A DNA stretch of 37,318 nt from DATKMG01 sp035541995 (GTDB lineage: Bacteria > Acidobacteriota > Terriglobia > Versatilivoradales > Versatilivoraceae), in the NCBI GenBank assembly GCA_035541995.1, contig DATKMG010000845.1, positions 1 to 37,318 on the forward strand, in the 5' to 3' direction. The notes beneath the pieces are model-generated. The model made no database searches, had not been told where the DNA came from, and was given only the letters and a program-made list of their open reading frames with translations. Positions 8,842-18,215 of the stretch are shown one piece after another. The stretch's first letter is position 1. Each line of letters begins with the position of its first letter. The position numbers and the translations under genes are program-made.

Positions 8842-9450
8842 TCACAAAAGTGAGGCTCTAATTCTCTCGATCAGGAACTCTACACCGACGGCGTTCATTG
8901 CACCTTCTGGAATAATCACGTCGGCATAACGCTTGCTAGGTTCAACGAACTCGAGGTGCATGGGGCGTACGGTCTGCAAGTATTGCTGGACAACCGAGTC
9001 TATGGTACGTCCGCGCTTAACGATGTCTCGCCTTAACCTGCGAATGAACCGGACATCCGGGTCGGTATCCACGAATACTTTCAAATCGAACAGGTCCCGG
9101 AGTTTCTTATCCACAAAGATCAGGATTCCTTCAACAACTACGACAGGATGGGGTTCAAGCCGTACTTGTTCCGGTTTGCGACTGTGCGTTGTAAAGTCGT
9201 ACACCGGTTGGTTCACCGACCGGTTCAGTTTGAGCGCCTCCAGATGATCGATAAGTAGACTCCTGTCCAGAGCATCCGGGTGGTCAAAATTGATGTGATT
9301 CCGTTCTTCTTGAGTCCGGTGGCTGTTGTCCTTGTAGTAGCAATCCTGGGAAAGCAACAATACCTTTTCCCCACCGATAGCCTCAAGCACCTTTCGGGCC
9401 ACTGAGGTTTTCCCAGAACCCGTCCCGCCGCAAATACCTATAATGATCAT
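8842..9450 (-). CDS. udk: Uridine kinase
   Basis: 202 residues, normal length. Phosphorylates uridine and cytidine to UMP and CMP in pyrimidine salvage in the cytoplasm. The Walker A loop is GICGGTGSGKT at residues 5-15. LLSQDCYYKD and NFDHPDALD are the conserved uridine-kinase segments, PVYDFTTHSR carries the nucleoside-binding region, and VVVEGIL is the Walker B-like strand; RRLRRDIVKRGR forms the lid. The ribosome site is weak. It follows the purine nucleoside phosphorylase gene on the same strand with a gap of about 140 nt, suggesting a nucleoside-salvage unit. It converges on nth. Confidence 0.95.
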   Translation of the reverse strand: MIIIGICGGTGSGKTSVARKVLEAIGGEKVLLLSQDCYYKDNSHRTQEERNHINFDHPDALDRSLLIDHLEALKLNRSVNQPVYDFTTHSRKPEQVRLEPHPVVVVEGILIFVDKKLRDLFDLKVFVDTDPDVRFIRRLRRDIVKRGRTIDSVVQQYLQTVRPMHLEFVEPSKRYADVIIPEGAMNAVGVEFLIERIRASLL

Positions 9451-9591
9451 CGACTTGTTGCTTGACTGGCTTCAACAACAACGGAGTCTTAAGCGCGATG
9501 GCCGCGCTTCGTCATGGCAATTCTTCCTGATTGGCTTTGATCCTCGATGAATTCCGGGCGCAGGAAGTTCATTTTTCGTTGGAAGATTTCT

Positions 9592-10464
9592 TCATGACGG
9601 TCGACCGTCCATGGATGTCTCCGCCGTGAGTGCGCAGCAGATCGAATTCAGGAGCTTCAACAGTCTTTGTCCAGCCGTCTGACTTGTCCTGATCACTTCA
9701 TCGTGGGTGAGAGGAGTCTTGGAAATCCCTGTGGCAAGGTTCGTAATGACTGAAATCCCCAAGCACTCTATCCCCATGTGGCGTGCTACGATGACTTCTG
9801 GAACAGTGGACATACCTATGGCGTCAGCACCGAGCTTTTGGAACATTCGAATTTCTGCAGGAGTCTCATAGCTCGGCCCGGTCACGCCAACGTAGATTCC
9901 CTCATTTATCCTTAGCCTCAAGGTCCGGGCACATCTCAAGGCTATGGCCCGCAACCGGGAAGAATAGCATTGACTCATGTCGAGGAATCTCGGGCCTAAG
10001 GATTCCTGGTTGGGCCCAATCAAGGGATTGGGAATGAAGGAGCTCAGGTGATCCCGAATCAACATCAGACTACCGGGTCGCAACCCCGGCTTCAAGCTTC
10101 CGGCGGCATTTGTCAATATCAGGATCTGGACCCCGAGGATTCCCAAAACCCGTACTGGAAAGGTCACCTTGGTCGAATCATGACCTTCGTAGTAATGAAC
10201 CCTCCCTTCGAGACAGATGACAGAACAGCCACGGACCTTTCCCAAACTGAATGTTCCCACATGGCCAGCTACGGCGGTTCGCGGGAAATGCGGGATCCTG
10301 GCATACGACACACTCTTCCTGTCAACAAGAGATTTCGCAAAGCCTCCCAAGCCTGTGCCCAGAATCACCGCCAGTGCTGGAATCTCCTCTTTCTTTCCGG
10401 ATCGACTCAGAGTCCGGACCAGGTAATCTGCAGCTTCTGAGGCCTTCGACAGACAGTCTTTCAT
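9592..10464 (-). CDS. Purine nucleoside phosphorylase (PNP-I/MTAP superfamily, trimeric type)
   Basis: 290 residues. Cleaves purine nucleosides with phosphate to free base and ribose-1-phosphate. The sequence shows the phosphate-binding VILGTGLGGF, GHVGTFSLGK, LEGRVHYYEGH with the conserved His/Tyr, ILTNAAGSLKPG, IRDHLSSF-PNPLIG, the purine-site YVGVTGPSYETPAE-R and GADAIGMSTVPEVIVARH, and VITNLATGIS with the Asn that contacts the purine ring. These fit the low-molecular-mass trimeric PNP group (punA/deoD-II type) rather than hexameric DeoD. A short extra C-terminal tail is poorly conserved. No strong ribosome site precedes ATG. It lies upstream of udk on the same strand. Confidence 0.93.
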   Translation of the reverse strand: MKDCLSKASEAADYLVRTLSRSGKKEEIPALAVILGTGLGGFAKSLVDRKSVSYARIPHFPRTAVAGHVGTFSLGKVRGCSVICLEGRVHYYEGHDSTKVTFPVRVLGILGVQILILTNAAGSLKPGLRPGSLMLIRDHLSSFIPNPLIGPNQESLGPRFLDMSQCYSSRLRAIALRCARTLRLRINEGIYVGVTGPSYETPAEIRMFQKLGADAIGMSTVPEVIVARHMGIECLGISVITNLATGISKTPLTHDEVIRTSQTAGQRLLKLLNSICCALTAETSMDGRPS

Positions 10465-10769
10465 TCCACGTAATCTGTTGGATGGTTCATTTGAAAAGAA
10501 CCGATTGCCGACGATTTGATAGCCAGCCCAAAATATCGTTTGCAGCTATTGGTCGAATTCTCATATTGGGAAGATGTGTGCTGCATAGGTCCTTGTATCA
10601 TGAAGAAAAAACGTTCGGAGCAGCCACAATTGGTCCTGGTTGGACGTAGATTATGAAGAAGCCCCAAACGAGTCAAGTGAGATTCTAGTTGCAAGAAACC
10701 TCGACCCTCTGGTATTTTCAGGCCATTGGACCATGATTCATCTGTAGGGTCGAAAGGTCGCTGATCAGC
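10465..10769. other. Divergent intergenic region, nothing specific seen
   Basis: About 305 nt between the divergent PNP gene and the DUF4912-glgB operon. It should hold both promoters. No hairpin, repeat or small gene could be supported. Confidence 0.4.
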
Positions 10770-11474
10770 ATGAGGTCCTCCTCCTCAATAGCGGAGACTC
10801 CCCCTGTTGAGGAACCTCTCCCGGAGTTAGTTTCAGAGGAACTTCAAAAACTGCCGCCTGGGGTTCATGTCGATTTAGGGCCGGGTTTGCCGGCCTTCTA
10901 TAAATCGGATTGCTTGGAGCTGATGGTTCAGGATCCGTTTCACGCTTTTGCATATTGGGAAATGACCGAGAGCCTAATAGGGCAGGTGCTATCGAGATTT
11001 CCGGAGGAGGACCGGTCTGCGTTTCAGCTGGTCCTGGATTGGTGCCAACCCGATGGTGGCCAGCAAATTACTTTTGACTTGGGAACTGTGACATGCTGGT
11101 GGTTCAAAACAAACCCCGGATCTCGCTACCAGGTTCGTCTCTGTCTCTATTCTGAGTTGTATGGCACAACGACCTTACTGGAGTCCAATGTCGTGGAGAC
11201 TCCGAAATGCTCTATTAAATCCTCTGACTCCTTGTCCGCCGAGGATCAGGAGACCACAACCTGGCTTAACGACCTTCTCGAGCTGACTAGCGTCGCGAAG
11301 ATGAAACCAGTGGACGACTCAACTCTCAGGGAGGCTGGGCGGTGGGTTTCGCAACCGGTCGCGTTGGCGGAGGTGGAAGACAGACCATCGGCGGGTGGAC
11401 AGGACCGAAGGGATTCCCCTGAGAATTCTACGGGAGAAATTGGACCTCTCTCGAATAGTTTGCCCACAAGCTGA
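10770..11474 (+). CDS. DUF4912-containing protein beside branching enzymes
   Basis: 234 residues. The middle contains CLELMVQDPFHAFAYWEMT (about residues 50-68), the hallmark of DUF4912: a short beta-rich region with an FAYWE motif. It is followed by strands up to YQVRLCLYSELYGTTTLLESNVVETP. The ends are Pro/Glu/Ser-rich and probably disordered. No signal peptide or membrane helix is present. The molecular function of the family is not established; genes of this family often lie beside glycogen or alpha-glucan enzymes, and here it is first in an operon with two branching enzymes (33 nt before glgB), which suggests a role in alpha-glucan handling. The ribosome site is weak, so the exact start is less certain. 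Confidence 0.8.
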   Translation: MRSSSSIAETPPVEEPLPELVSEELQKLPPGVHVDLGPGLPAFYKSDCLELMVQDPFHAFAYWEMTESLIGQVLSRFPEEDRSAFQLVLDWCQPDGGQQITFDLGTVTCWWFKTNPGSRYQVRLCLYSELYGTTTLLESNVVETPKCSIKSSDSLSAEDQETTTWLNDLLELTSVAKMKPVDDSTLREAGRWVSQPVALAEVEDRPSAGGQDRRDSPENSTGEIGPLSNSLPTS

Positions 11475-11507
11475 TCAAGAACCAGATTAGTTGCCTTGGA
11501 GGAATGA

Positions 11508-13739
11508 ATGAAGGCCTTGGTATCGAGGGAAGAGATCGAGCGGTTGGTTCGTTTGGAACATTCTGATCCTTTCAGTATCCTTGGCATCCATCCAGTGGAA
11601 ATTGAGGATGATGGTACCGGGAGATCAGTAAAGGCCGTCGTGGTTCGGGCATTTCTACCGGAGGCCCGGGAAGCCTGGGTAAGTCTGGAGGGGCCCAAAG
11701 ATAATCTCCAAATGATGGAAAGGATTCATCCCGAGGGAATATTTGAGTTGCTCTTTCTGGATCGACGCGACCTGTTTGCTTATCAGATCCGCATGCAAGA
11801 TCATGAAGGAAAGTTCTCTCAGTTTGTCGATCCTTACTGTTTCCCGCCCGTGCTGACAGACTTCGACCTCTATCTCATGGGCGAAGGCAACCACTTCAAG
11901 AAATATGAGAAGCTGGGGGCTCATTTGAAGACCATCAATGGAGTCTCGGGAGTGCAGTTTGCCGTGTGGGCTCCCAATGCTTTGAGAGTCAGCGTCATCG
12001 GAGACTTCAACAACTGGGACGGCCGGCGCCACACAATGAGAATGAGAGGGAGCAGTGGGATCTGGGAGTTGTTTATCCCGGGCCTTGAAGAGGGGCTTCT
12101 TTACAAGTTTGAAATCAAGTCGCGTCACAATAACCTGCTCCTGATCAAATCCGACCCTTACGGATTCTACTTCGAGAAATCTCCTAAGACGTCCACGATC
12201 ATCTACGATTTGCACGACTATGAGTGGCAGGATCAATCCTGGATGGAGAAGCGGACCCACACGAATTGGCTTGAGGCCCCACTAGCGATTTATGAAATTC
12301 ATCTAGGGTCCTGGATGAGGAGTCCTGAAGAAGGAAACCGCTATCTCACTTACCGTGAGTTGGCTGATCGCTTGATCCCCTACATGCAGAAGATGGGTTT
12401 CACTCATATTCAGCTCCTGCCGATTTCTGAGCATCCCTTCGATGGCTCCTGGGGGTACCAAACTATCGGTTACTTTGCTCCGACTAGCCGGTTCGGTAAA
12501 CCTGAGGATTTCATGGAGTTCGTCGACCGCTTTCATCAGGCAGGAATCGGAGTTCTGTTGGATTGGGTCCCCGCCCATTTTCCTAAAGATGCCCATGGGC
12601 TGGCCTTCTTCGATGGGACGAATCTGTACGAACACGCCGATCCTCGCAAGGGGGAACACAGGGACTGGGGAACACTGATCTTCAATTATGGACGCAATGA
12701 AGTCCGAAATTTCCTTATTTCAAACGCACTGTTCTGGCTCGAGAAATACCATATCGATGGATTGAGGGTGGATGCTGTAGCCTCTATGTTGTATCTCGAC
12801 TATTCTCGCCCTGCTGGAGAATGGATTCCCAACCAGTACGGGAGCAATGAGAACCTTGAAGCCATCGAATTCATAAAGAAATTCAATGAACTGACTTGCC
12901 ATTTTTTCCCGGGGATCCTGAATATCGCCGAGGAATCAACTGCCTGGCCTGCCGTCTCACGTCCGGTCTATTTAGGAGGATTGGGGTTTAGTTTGAAATG
13001 GAACATGGGGTGGATGAATGACATGCTGGAGATTTTCTCAAAGGATCCTATTTACCGAAAGTTCTATCACAACAACCTCACTTTCGCCCTGATGTATGCC
13101 TTCACCGAGAACTTTGTGCTGCCGTTGTCGCATGATGAAGTGGTCTACGGTAAACGGTCATTGCTAAACAAAATGCCTGGATACTTCCATGACCGTTTTA
13201 GCAATCTGCGATTGCTATTGGCATATATGTATGGGCAACCTGGCAAGAAGCTTCTTTTTATGGGGGGTGAATTCGGCCAGTGGAGAGAATGGAACCACGA
13301 CGCAAGCCTGGATTGGCACTTGCTCGAGTACGAGCCGCACCAACAGGTTCAACGGTTTGTTCAGGACCTGAATCGCCTTTATGTTTCACAGCCTTCTTTA
13401 TACGAAATCGATTTTCACTACCGAGGATTCGAGTGGATTGACTTCCACGATAGCGACAGAAGTATTGTCAGCTTTCTGCGTCGTGGCAAGAATCCCAGCG
13501 ACTTCCTGGTTTTTGTCTACAATTTCACCCCCCTCCACCGGGAAGGCTACCGAATCGGCGTCCCGGTCGGAGGGTTCTACCAGGAGCTTCTCAATAGCGA
13601 TTCCTCAATCTACGGTGGTCGCAACTTCGGAAATGCCGGGGGTCTGCCTGCGGACGAAATCCCCTGGCAGGGACGTCCTTACTCCCTGCAGTTGACCGTT
13701 CCGCCATTGGCAGTCACTGTGTTGAAGCCCTCTTCATAA
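11508..13739 (+). CDS. glgB: 1,4-alpha-glucan branching enzyme, GH13
   Basis: 743 residues, the length of a two-module (N1 plus CBM48) GlgB. It moves alpha-1,4 glucan chains to alpha-1,6 positions in glycogen synthesis. An extra N-terminal module occupies about residues 1-110, CBM48 about 135-235 (VWAPNALRVSVIGDFNNWD), then the GH13 barrel with DWVPAHFPKD, GLRVDAVASM (nucleophile Asp422), NIAEEST (acid Glu475) and LSHDEVVYGKRS (Asp543), and a C-terminal beta domain. GGAGG lies 5 nt before the second of two close ATGs, which is the one used. The stop overlaps the next start (TAATG), so translation of the two branching enzymes is probably coupled. Confidence 0.97.
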   Translation: MKALVSREEIERLVRLEHSDPFSILGIHPVEIEDDGTGRSVKAVVVRAFLPEAREAWVSLEGPKDNLQMMERIHPEGIFELLFLDRRDLFAYQIRMQDHEGKFSQFVDPYCFPPVLTDFDLYLMGEGNHFKKYEKLGAHLKTINGVSGVQFAVWAPNALRVSVIGDFNNWDGRRHTMRMRGSSGIWELFIPGLEEGLLYKFEIKSRHNNLLLIKSDPYGFYFEKSPKTSTIIYDLHDYEWQDQSWMEKRTHTNWLEAPLAIYEIHLGSWMRSPEEGNRYLTYRELADRLIPYMQKMGFTHIQLLPISEHPFDGSWGYQTIGYFAPTSRFGKPEDFMEFVDRFHQAGIGVLLDWVPAHFPKDAHGLAFFDGTNLYEHADPRKGEHRDWGTLIFNYGRNEVRNFLISNALFWLEKYHIDGLRVDAVASMLYLDYSRPAGEWIPNQYGSNENLEAIEFIKKFNELTCHFFPGILNIAEESTAWPAVSRPVYLGGLGFSLKWNMGWMNDMLEIFSKDPIYRKFYHNNLTFALMYAFTENFVLPLSHDEVVYGKRSLLNKMPGYFHDRFSNLRLLLAYMYGQPGKKLLFMGGEFGQWREWNHDASLDWHLLEYEPHQQVQRFVQDLNRLYVSQPSLYEIDFHYRGFEWIDFHDSDRSIVSFLRRGKNPSDFLVFVYNFTPLHREGYRIGVPVGGFYQELLNSDSSIYGGRNFGNAGGLPADEIPWQGRPYSLQLTVPPLAVTVLKPSS

Positions 13740-15382
13740 TGACCCAAGGCTATCTAGCCCTTATCCTCCATGCTCATCTGCCATTCGTTCGCCATCCCGA
13801 CCACTCTTCGTTTCTTGAAGAGGAATGGCTGTTCGAAGCGATTACCGAGAGCTACCTGCCCCTGATCTCGGTGCTGAGCCACATCGCCAGCGATCGGGTT
13901 CCATGCCGTTTGACCCTGTCGATCTCTCCAACCCTGGCCGAGATGCTGTCTGACTCTTTGCTTCAGTCGAGGTACTTGGAGTACCTGCAACTGCGAATCG
14001 AGTTGGCTGGAAAGGAAGTCTCACGAACCCGCAATTCTCCCCAGTTTCATGTTTTGGCGAGGATGTATAGGGATTTCTTTTCCCGCGCCTTGCATGACTA
14101 TGAGAGTACTTACAGCCGGAATCTACTTGAGGCCTTCCGGACATTGCGACAGCAAGGAATCGTGGAACTGGTAACCTGCCCAGCTACTCACCCCTTTATT
14201 CCGTTCGTATCCCGTCCCGAAGTGAGGAAAGCACAACTGGCAGTGGCCTTGGCAGCATTTCAGTCTCACTTTGGATATCGGCCTCGCGGTGTCTGGCTGG
14301 CTGAATGCGGATACGAGCCCGGGTTGGACCCGCTACTTCAGGAGTTTGGTCTGGACTTTCTGGTCCTTGATTCCCACGGTGTTCTGTTGGGCATGCCTCC
14401 ACCTAAGTATGGTATTTACGCCCCGGCCCTGACGCCGCATGGTATTGCGGCATTTGGGAGGGATATGGAATCAAGTTGGCAGGTTTGGAACCTGCATGGT
14501 GGTTATCCCGGGGATGCCCAATATCGAGAATTCTACCGGGATTTGGGGCACGACGCCGACTATGACTATATTAGGCCCTACCTCCACGAGGATGGGATAC
14601 GGCGCAACCTGGGATTCAAGTACTATCGGATCACCGGAAAAGGGGACCTCAGGAATAGAGAACCCTACGATCGACTTTCAGCCTTGACTCGGGCTGCTGA
14701 ACACGCCAACCACTTTGTGTCCTCCCGGGAGTCGCAAATCGCAGCATTGTCGGCAAAGCTCAGCCGTCCTCCCCTTGTTGTTTCTCCTTATGATGCCGAA
14801 CTCTTTGGGCATTGGTGGTTTGAAGGGCCACGATTCCTGGATGCAGTGATTCGCAAGGTAGCCATGTCTGTCTGTAATTTCCAGTTGGTAACTCTGAGTG
14901 ATTATCTCGAGACTTCTCCAACGTTTTCATTCTCTCTGCCTTCGGCTTCCTCCTGGGGAGCCGAGGGATATAATCGGGTTTGGTTGAACCCGGATACGCA
15001 ATGGCTATACCGGCACCAACACTGGGCTGAAGCCCAGATGGTGGATTTGGCTAATCGTTTTCCGAACGCTGAGGGAATACTCAGGAGAATACTCAACCAG
15101 GCCGGCAGAGAATTACTGTTGGCCCAAAGCAGTGACTGGGCTTTTGGAATCAGTCGAAGAACTTTCCCTCTTTATGCAATTCGACGGTTTCGGGAACATA
15201 TCTCACGATTTCAAGGACTACTCGAACAAGTCCATAACCCACAGAACGGTCTGAGTTGTCTTCAGGAGATCGAGAAGCGAGACAACCTCTTTCCGAAACT
15301 CGACTATCGGGTGTTCCGATCAGCGTCTCCCTCGCTTGTTGACAGCCTGGGTGAGGGAAAGCAGGAAGCGATGCCTCTTTGA
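13739..15382 (+). CDS. GH57 branching-enzyme-type glycoside hydrolase with DUF1957
   Basis: 547 residues. The N-terminal GH57 (beta/alpha)7 barrel opens with LALILHAHLPFVRHP, whose HAH-P motif is typical. GVWLAECGYEPG supplies the likely catalytic nucleophile Glu189, and SPYDAELFGHWWFEGP the likely acid Asp352. The C-terminal DUF1957 helical part holds the aromatic residues RVWLNPDTQWLYRHQHWAE. Characterised relatives (Thermus, Thermococcus) are alpha-1,4-glucan branching enzymes, some mainly hydrolytic. It starts inside the glgB stop codon with no ribosome site of its own. Having GH13 and GH57 branching enzymes fused in one operon implies distinct products or conditions, or a side role for this one. 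Confidence 0.92.
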   Translation: MTQGYLALILHAHLPFVRHPDHSSFLEEEWLFEAITESYLPLISVLSHIASDRVPCRLTLSISPTLAEMLSDSLLQSRYLEYLQLRIELAGKEVSRTRNSPQFHVLARMYRDFFSRALHDYESTYSRNLLEAFRTLRQQGIVELVTCPATHPFIPFVSRPEVRKAQLAVALAAFQSHFGYRPRGVWLAECGYEPGLDPLLQEFGLDFLVLDSHGVLLGMPPPKYGIYAPALTPHGIAAFGRDMESSWQVWNLHGGYPGDAQYREFYRDLGHDADYDYIRPYLHEDGIRRNLGFKYYRITGKGDLRNREPYDRLSALTRAAEHANHFVSSRESQIAALSAKLSRPPLVVSPYDAELFGHWWFEGPRFLDAVIRKVAMSVCNFQLVTLSDYLETSPTFSFSLPSASSWGAEGYNRVWLNPDTQWLYRHQHWAEAQMVDLANRFPNAEGILRRILNQAGRELLLAQSSDWAFGISRRTFPLYAIRRFREHISRFQGLLEQVHNPQNGLSCLQEIEKRDNLFPKLDYRVFRSASPSLVDSLGEGKQEAMPL

Positions 15383-15395
15383 GCCGAGGGAACGG

Positions 15396-15692
15396 TCATC
15401 TTTTTCGACGTCTATGTTTTGTGACGACAGGTGGCAGGGTCAACGGCTGTCCGGGATTTTCCAATTCTGTTACCTTTGTTGCCAGGCGCAACGCTACCTC
15501 TCGGGCGGCTCGTTCTGCCTTCCACAAGGATGGGTACTCGTGGGGTTTTCCTCCCGGTGAGGAAGCCTGATAGTCAGGTGTCACAACAAACCATTTTCCA
15601 CTTTTGTCGCCCAGGACAGGGCTGACGATCTGAACGTAAGCAACGAAGCCGCCTTCCGTACCGAGTTCCATTTTGTAGGTCGCTTGTGCCAT
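15396..15692 (-). CDS. Small hypothetical protein
   Basis: 98 residues, convergent with the GH57 gene. The translation has gene-like composition: a beta-rich N-terminus (MAQATYKMELGTEGGFVAYV), a central WFVVTPDYQ strand, an amphipathic helix (WKAERAAREVALRLATKVTEL) and a basic tail KHRRRKR. No membrane segment, signal or known domain is recognised. The ribosome site is weak. The short overlapping frames on the plus strand are less protein-like, so I keep this one as probable. Confidence 0.45.
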   Translation of the reverse strand: MAQATYKMELGTEGGFVAYVQIVSPVLGDKSGKWFVVTPDYQASSPGGKPHEYPSLWKAERAAREVALRLATKVTELENPGQPLTLPPVVTKHRRRKR

Positions 15693-15886
15693 GGACCAGT
15701 CTCAAAGAGAATTCCCCAGTCAGTATCGTCAGTTCAGTCGCTGAACTTCACTCCCTATCGCCTTCCTCCAGCAGTCTGCACGGTCCGAGGAATGGGTAAA
15801 TCCCTTGCATTTCGGCACCGTTTTTATCAGGATGGCGCAGTATTTCTGAACTGTTCATTCAATCTCGCAAATTGAGGTTCCAATTT

Positions 15887-18076
15887 ATGAGAAGCTGGTT
15901 TCATATCTCTAGGCACTGGAAGTTGCTCGGGCTGTGCTTCCTCCTTTTATGTTCTACATTGAAGGCGGAACAATCCCCGCGGCGCCGCATCGGGCTGGCT
16001 TTGGCGGGCGGCAGTGCGTTGGGCCTGGCGCACGTAGGCGTCCTCAAGTGGCTGCAGGAACATCGGATCCCGGTTGACATGGTGGCTGGTACGAGCATGG
16101 GAGGATTAGTGGGGGGGCTTTACGCATCCGGTTATGATGTTCCGGAAATTGAGGACTTTCTGAGTAAAATCAGCTGGGAGGACGCATTACGCTCGGCCCC
16201 CCTCTTTCCGGATCTGGCTTTCCGAAGGAAAGAAGATCGCCGTGAATTCCCCAATCTACTCGAGTTTGGCCTGAAGGGTGGTTTTCGATTGCCCAGCGGA
16301 CTGTCGTCGGGTCATGGGGTTGGTCTTGTGATCGCCCGATTTGCCAGTCCCTACGGAGACATGAAGTCTTTCGACGACCTCCCTACTCCCTTCCGCTGTG
16401 TGGCAGTTGATCTCAAAGAAGGGAACCAGGTGGTTTTCCAAAGCGGTTCGCTATTTGACGCACTTCGGGCGACTATGGCGATTCCGGCCATCTTTTCCCC
16501 TTGGAAAGTGGGGGACAAGGTTCTAGTGGACGGCGGTACTCTCAACAATTTGCCCGTGGATGTTGTTCAGTCGATGGGTGCCGATTTCATCATCGCGGTC
16601 CCTCTGAAAGGTCAGTCCTTGGGGAAGAACGCCCCTACTTCCCTGCTGGGGGTCGCGGGCCGGTCAATTGACATCATGATCGCGGGAAACGAAAGCCAAT
16701 ATATCAAGTTGGCCAATGTCGTGGTGACACCGAATCTGTCGGCGTTCGAGTCGTCTGATTTCCGGCGTTCAGCAGAACTTGAGAGGATTGGCTATGAGTC
16801 AACTGCTTTGAAAGCCGCTGAGTTGTTGCCTCTGGCTGTTGATGAAGGAGAGTGGGCAACCTATGTGACCCAGCGCCAACATCGCCGTCGCCCATCCCTT
16901 GAACATCCCAACTTCCTGGCGATCTCCGGTGCCTCTCCTCGCCAGAATAAAGTGGTCGAGAAAGAGGTGTCACTCCTCGCGGGAGGAAGCTATTCAACGA
17001 AGGATGTGGAAACCCTCCTGACACGGTTCACCGGCTGGGGCCACTATGCCTCGGCGGATTATCGTGTCTCGGGGCAGTCGGGCAAAGAGGGATATTTGAT
17101 CAGACTTCACGAGAAAGAATACGGGCCCCCATTCTTGAATACGTTGATCCTTCTCGATGGTTCCCAATCCGACGGATTGCGCTTTGGTCTGGGAGGGCGG
17201 TTGACCTTTTTGGATTTCAAAGGGCCGCTTTCCGAGTGGCGTACCGACTTTAACATTGGAACACTAAACCAGGTCGGAACTGAATACTACTGGCGGATCA
17301 GGGCAAGCCGTTTTTTCCTGGCACCCCGTGTATTCTTCGAAGACTCAACCTTCGATGTGTACGACCAGGGGACCAAGATCCTCTCCATTGACTATCACCA
17401 GCCTGCTTTTGGAGCCGACTTCGGCTACGCAGCCGGACGTTTTGACGAGGTCCGCCTTGGCTACCAGATTGGCCATGCACGGTTTAGCCAGTCCGAGGGG
17501 TCGCCTATCATTAGCGAAAGAACTGGCAATTTGAGCTTCTTGCGGGCCCGCTGGGAACATGAAGGACAGGACAGTCCGATGGTTCCCCACAGCGGAATTC
17601 GCACGGTCACTGAAGCACGGTACACCTTTAGCTCTCCCATAGCAAAGAGAGAGTATCCGCAGATCGAAAGCCTTGTCAGCTTCGCTCACCCGATCAATTC
17701 GAGGTACACCATTCTGAACAGCATCTCAGGGGGTGTGACAGGAAACAACCAGTTGCCTGTCCCGCTCTTCTCCCTGGGGGGACCACTGCGGCTGAGTGCG
17801 CTGAGCAGAAACGAACAATATGGCAGCAGGTACTACTATGGGGACCTCGCACTGCTCCGTTCCTTGTTTTCTCAGCCAACATCTCTGGGAAAATTTTACC
17901 TGGAGGGGGTTTATGAGATCGGAAGGGCCTTCTCAAAACACCAATCTGCCAACCCTTACCAGGATGGAGCCGTGGGATTGGTCGGTGAAACCTTTATCGG
18001 TGTCGTCTTCCTGGGTGTCAGTTATGGGGAAGGAGGCCAGTTTAAAGTCTTGTTTCGTATGGGGAGAATATTCTAA
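15887..18076 (+). CDS. Patatin-like phospholipase fused to BamA-type outer-membrane barrel
   Basis: 729 residues, PlpD-like layout. A signal peptide (HWKLLGLCFLLLCSTLKAEQ) precedes the patatin domain: oxyanion loop GGSALGLAHVG, nucleophile elbow GTSMGG (Ser70), and catalytic Asp215 in LVDGGTLNNLPVD, giving a Ser-Asp dyad. A POTRA-like module (about 350-410, GSYSTKDVETLLTRFTGW) leads into a C-terminal 16-strand-type barrel ending in RMGRIF with terminal Phe, the outer-membrane sorting signature. Relatives are type Vd-like autotransporters whose lipase is secreted across or held at the outer membrane; whether cleavage occurs here is unknown. ATG 15887 has GAGG nine nt upstream; the TTG five codons earlier overlaps that site. 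It confirms a diderm cell envelope. Confidence 0.92.
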   Translation: MRSWFHISRHWKLLGLCFLLLCSTLKAEQSPRRRIGLALAGGSALGLAHVGVLKWLQEHRIPVDMVAGTSMGGLVGGLYASGYDVPEIEDFLSKISWEDALRSAPLFPDLAFRRKEDRREFPNLLEFGLKGGFRLPSGLSSGHGVGLVIARFASPYGDMKSFDDLPTPFRCVAVDLKEGNQVVFQSGSLFDALRATMAIPAIFSPWKVGDKVLVDGGTLNNLPVDVVQSMGADFIIAVPLKGQSLGKNAPTSLLGVAGRSIDIMIAGNESQYIKLANVVVTPNLSAFESSDFRRSAELERIGYESTALKAAELLPLAVDEGEWATYVTQRQHRRRPSLEHPNFLAISGASPRQNKVVEKEVSLLAGGSYSTKDVETLLTRFTGWGHYASADYRVSGQSGKEGYLIRLHEKEYGPPFLNTLILLDGSQSDGLRFGLGGRLTFLDFKGPLSEWRTDFNIGTLNQVGTEYYWRIRASRFFLAPRVFFEDSTFDVYDQGTKILSIDYHQPAFGADFGYAAGRFDEVRLGYQIGHARFSQSEGSPIISERTGNLSFLRARWEHEGQDSPMVPHSGIRTVTEARYTFSSPIAKREYPQIESLVSFAHPINSRYTILNSISGGVTGNNQLPVPLFSLGGPLRLSALSRNEQYGSRYYYGDLALLRSLFSQPTSLGKFYLEGVYEIGRAFSKHQSANPYQDGAVGLVGETFIGVVFLGVSYGEGGQFKVLFRMGRIF

Positions 18077-18215
18077 CCCGGGTTCTTTCCATCTGGACAC
18101 CTAAGGCGCATACCTCCACATTAAAGCAAATAGGAAATAAGCAACCACAGAACTCCCATCAGGTTTTTGGCAGTGACGAGGGAGTCGAATGAATGCTTTT
18201 TCTCTTTCCGGCTTG

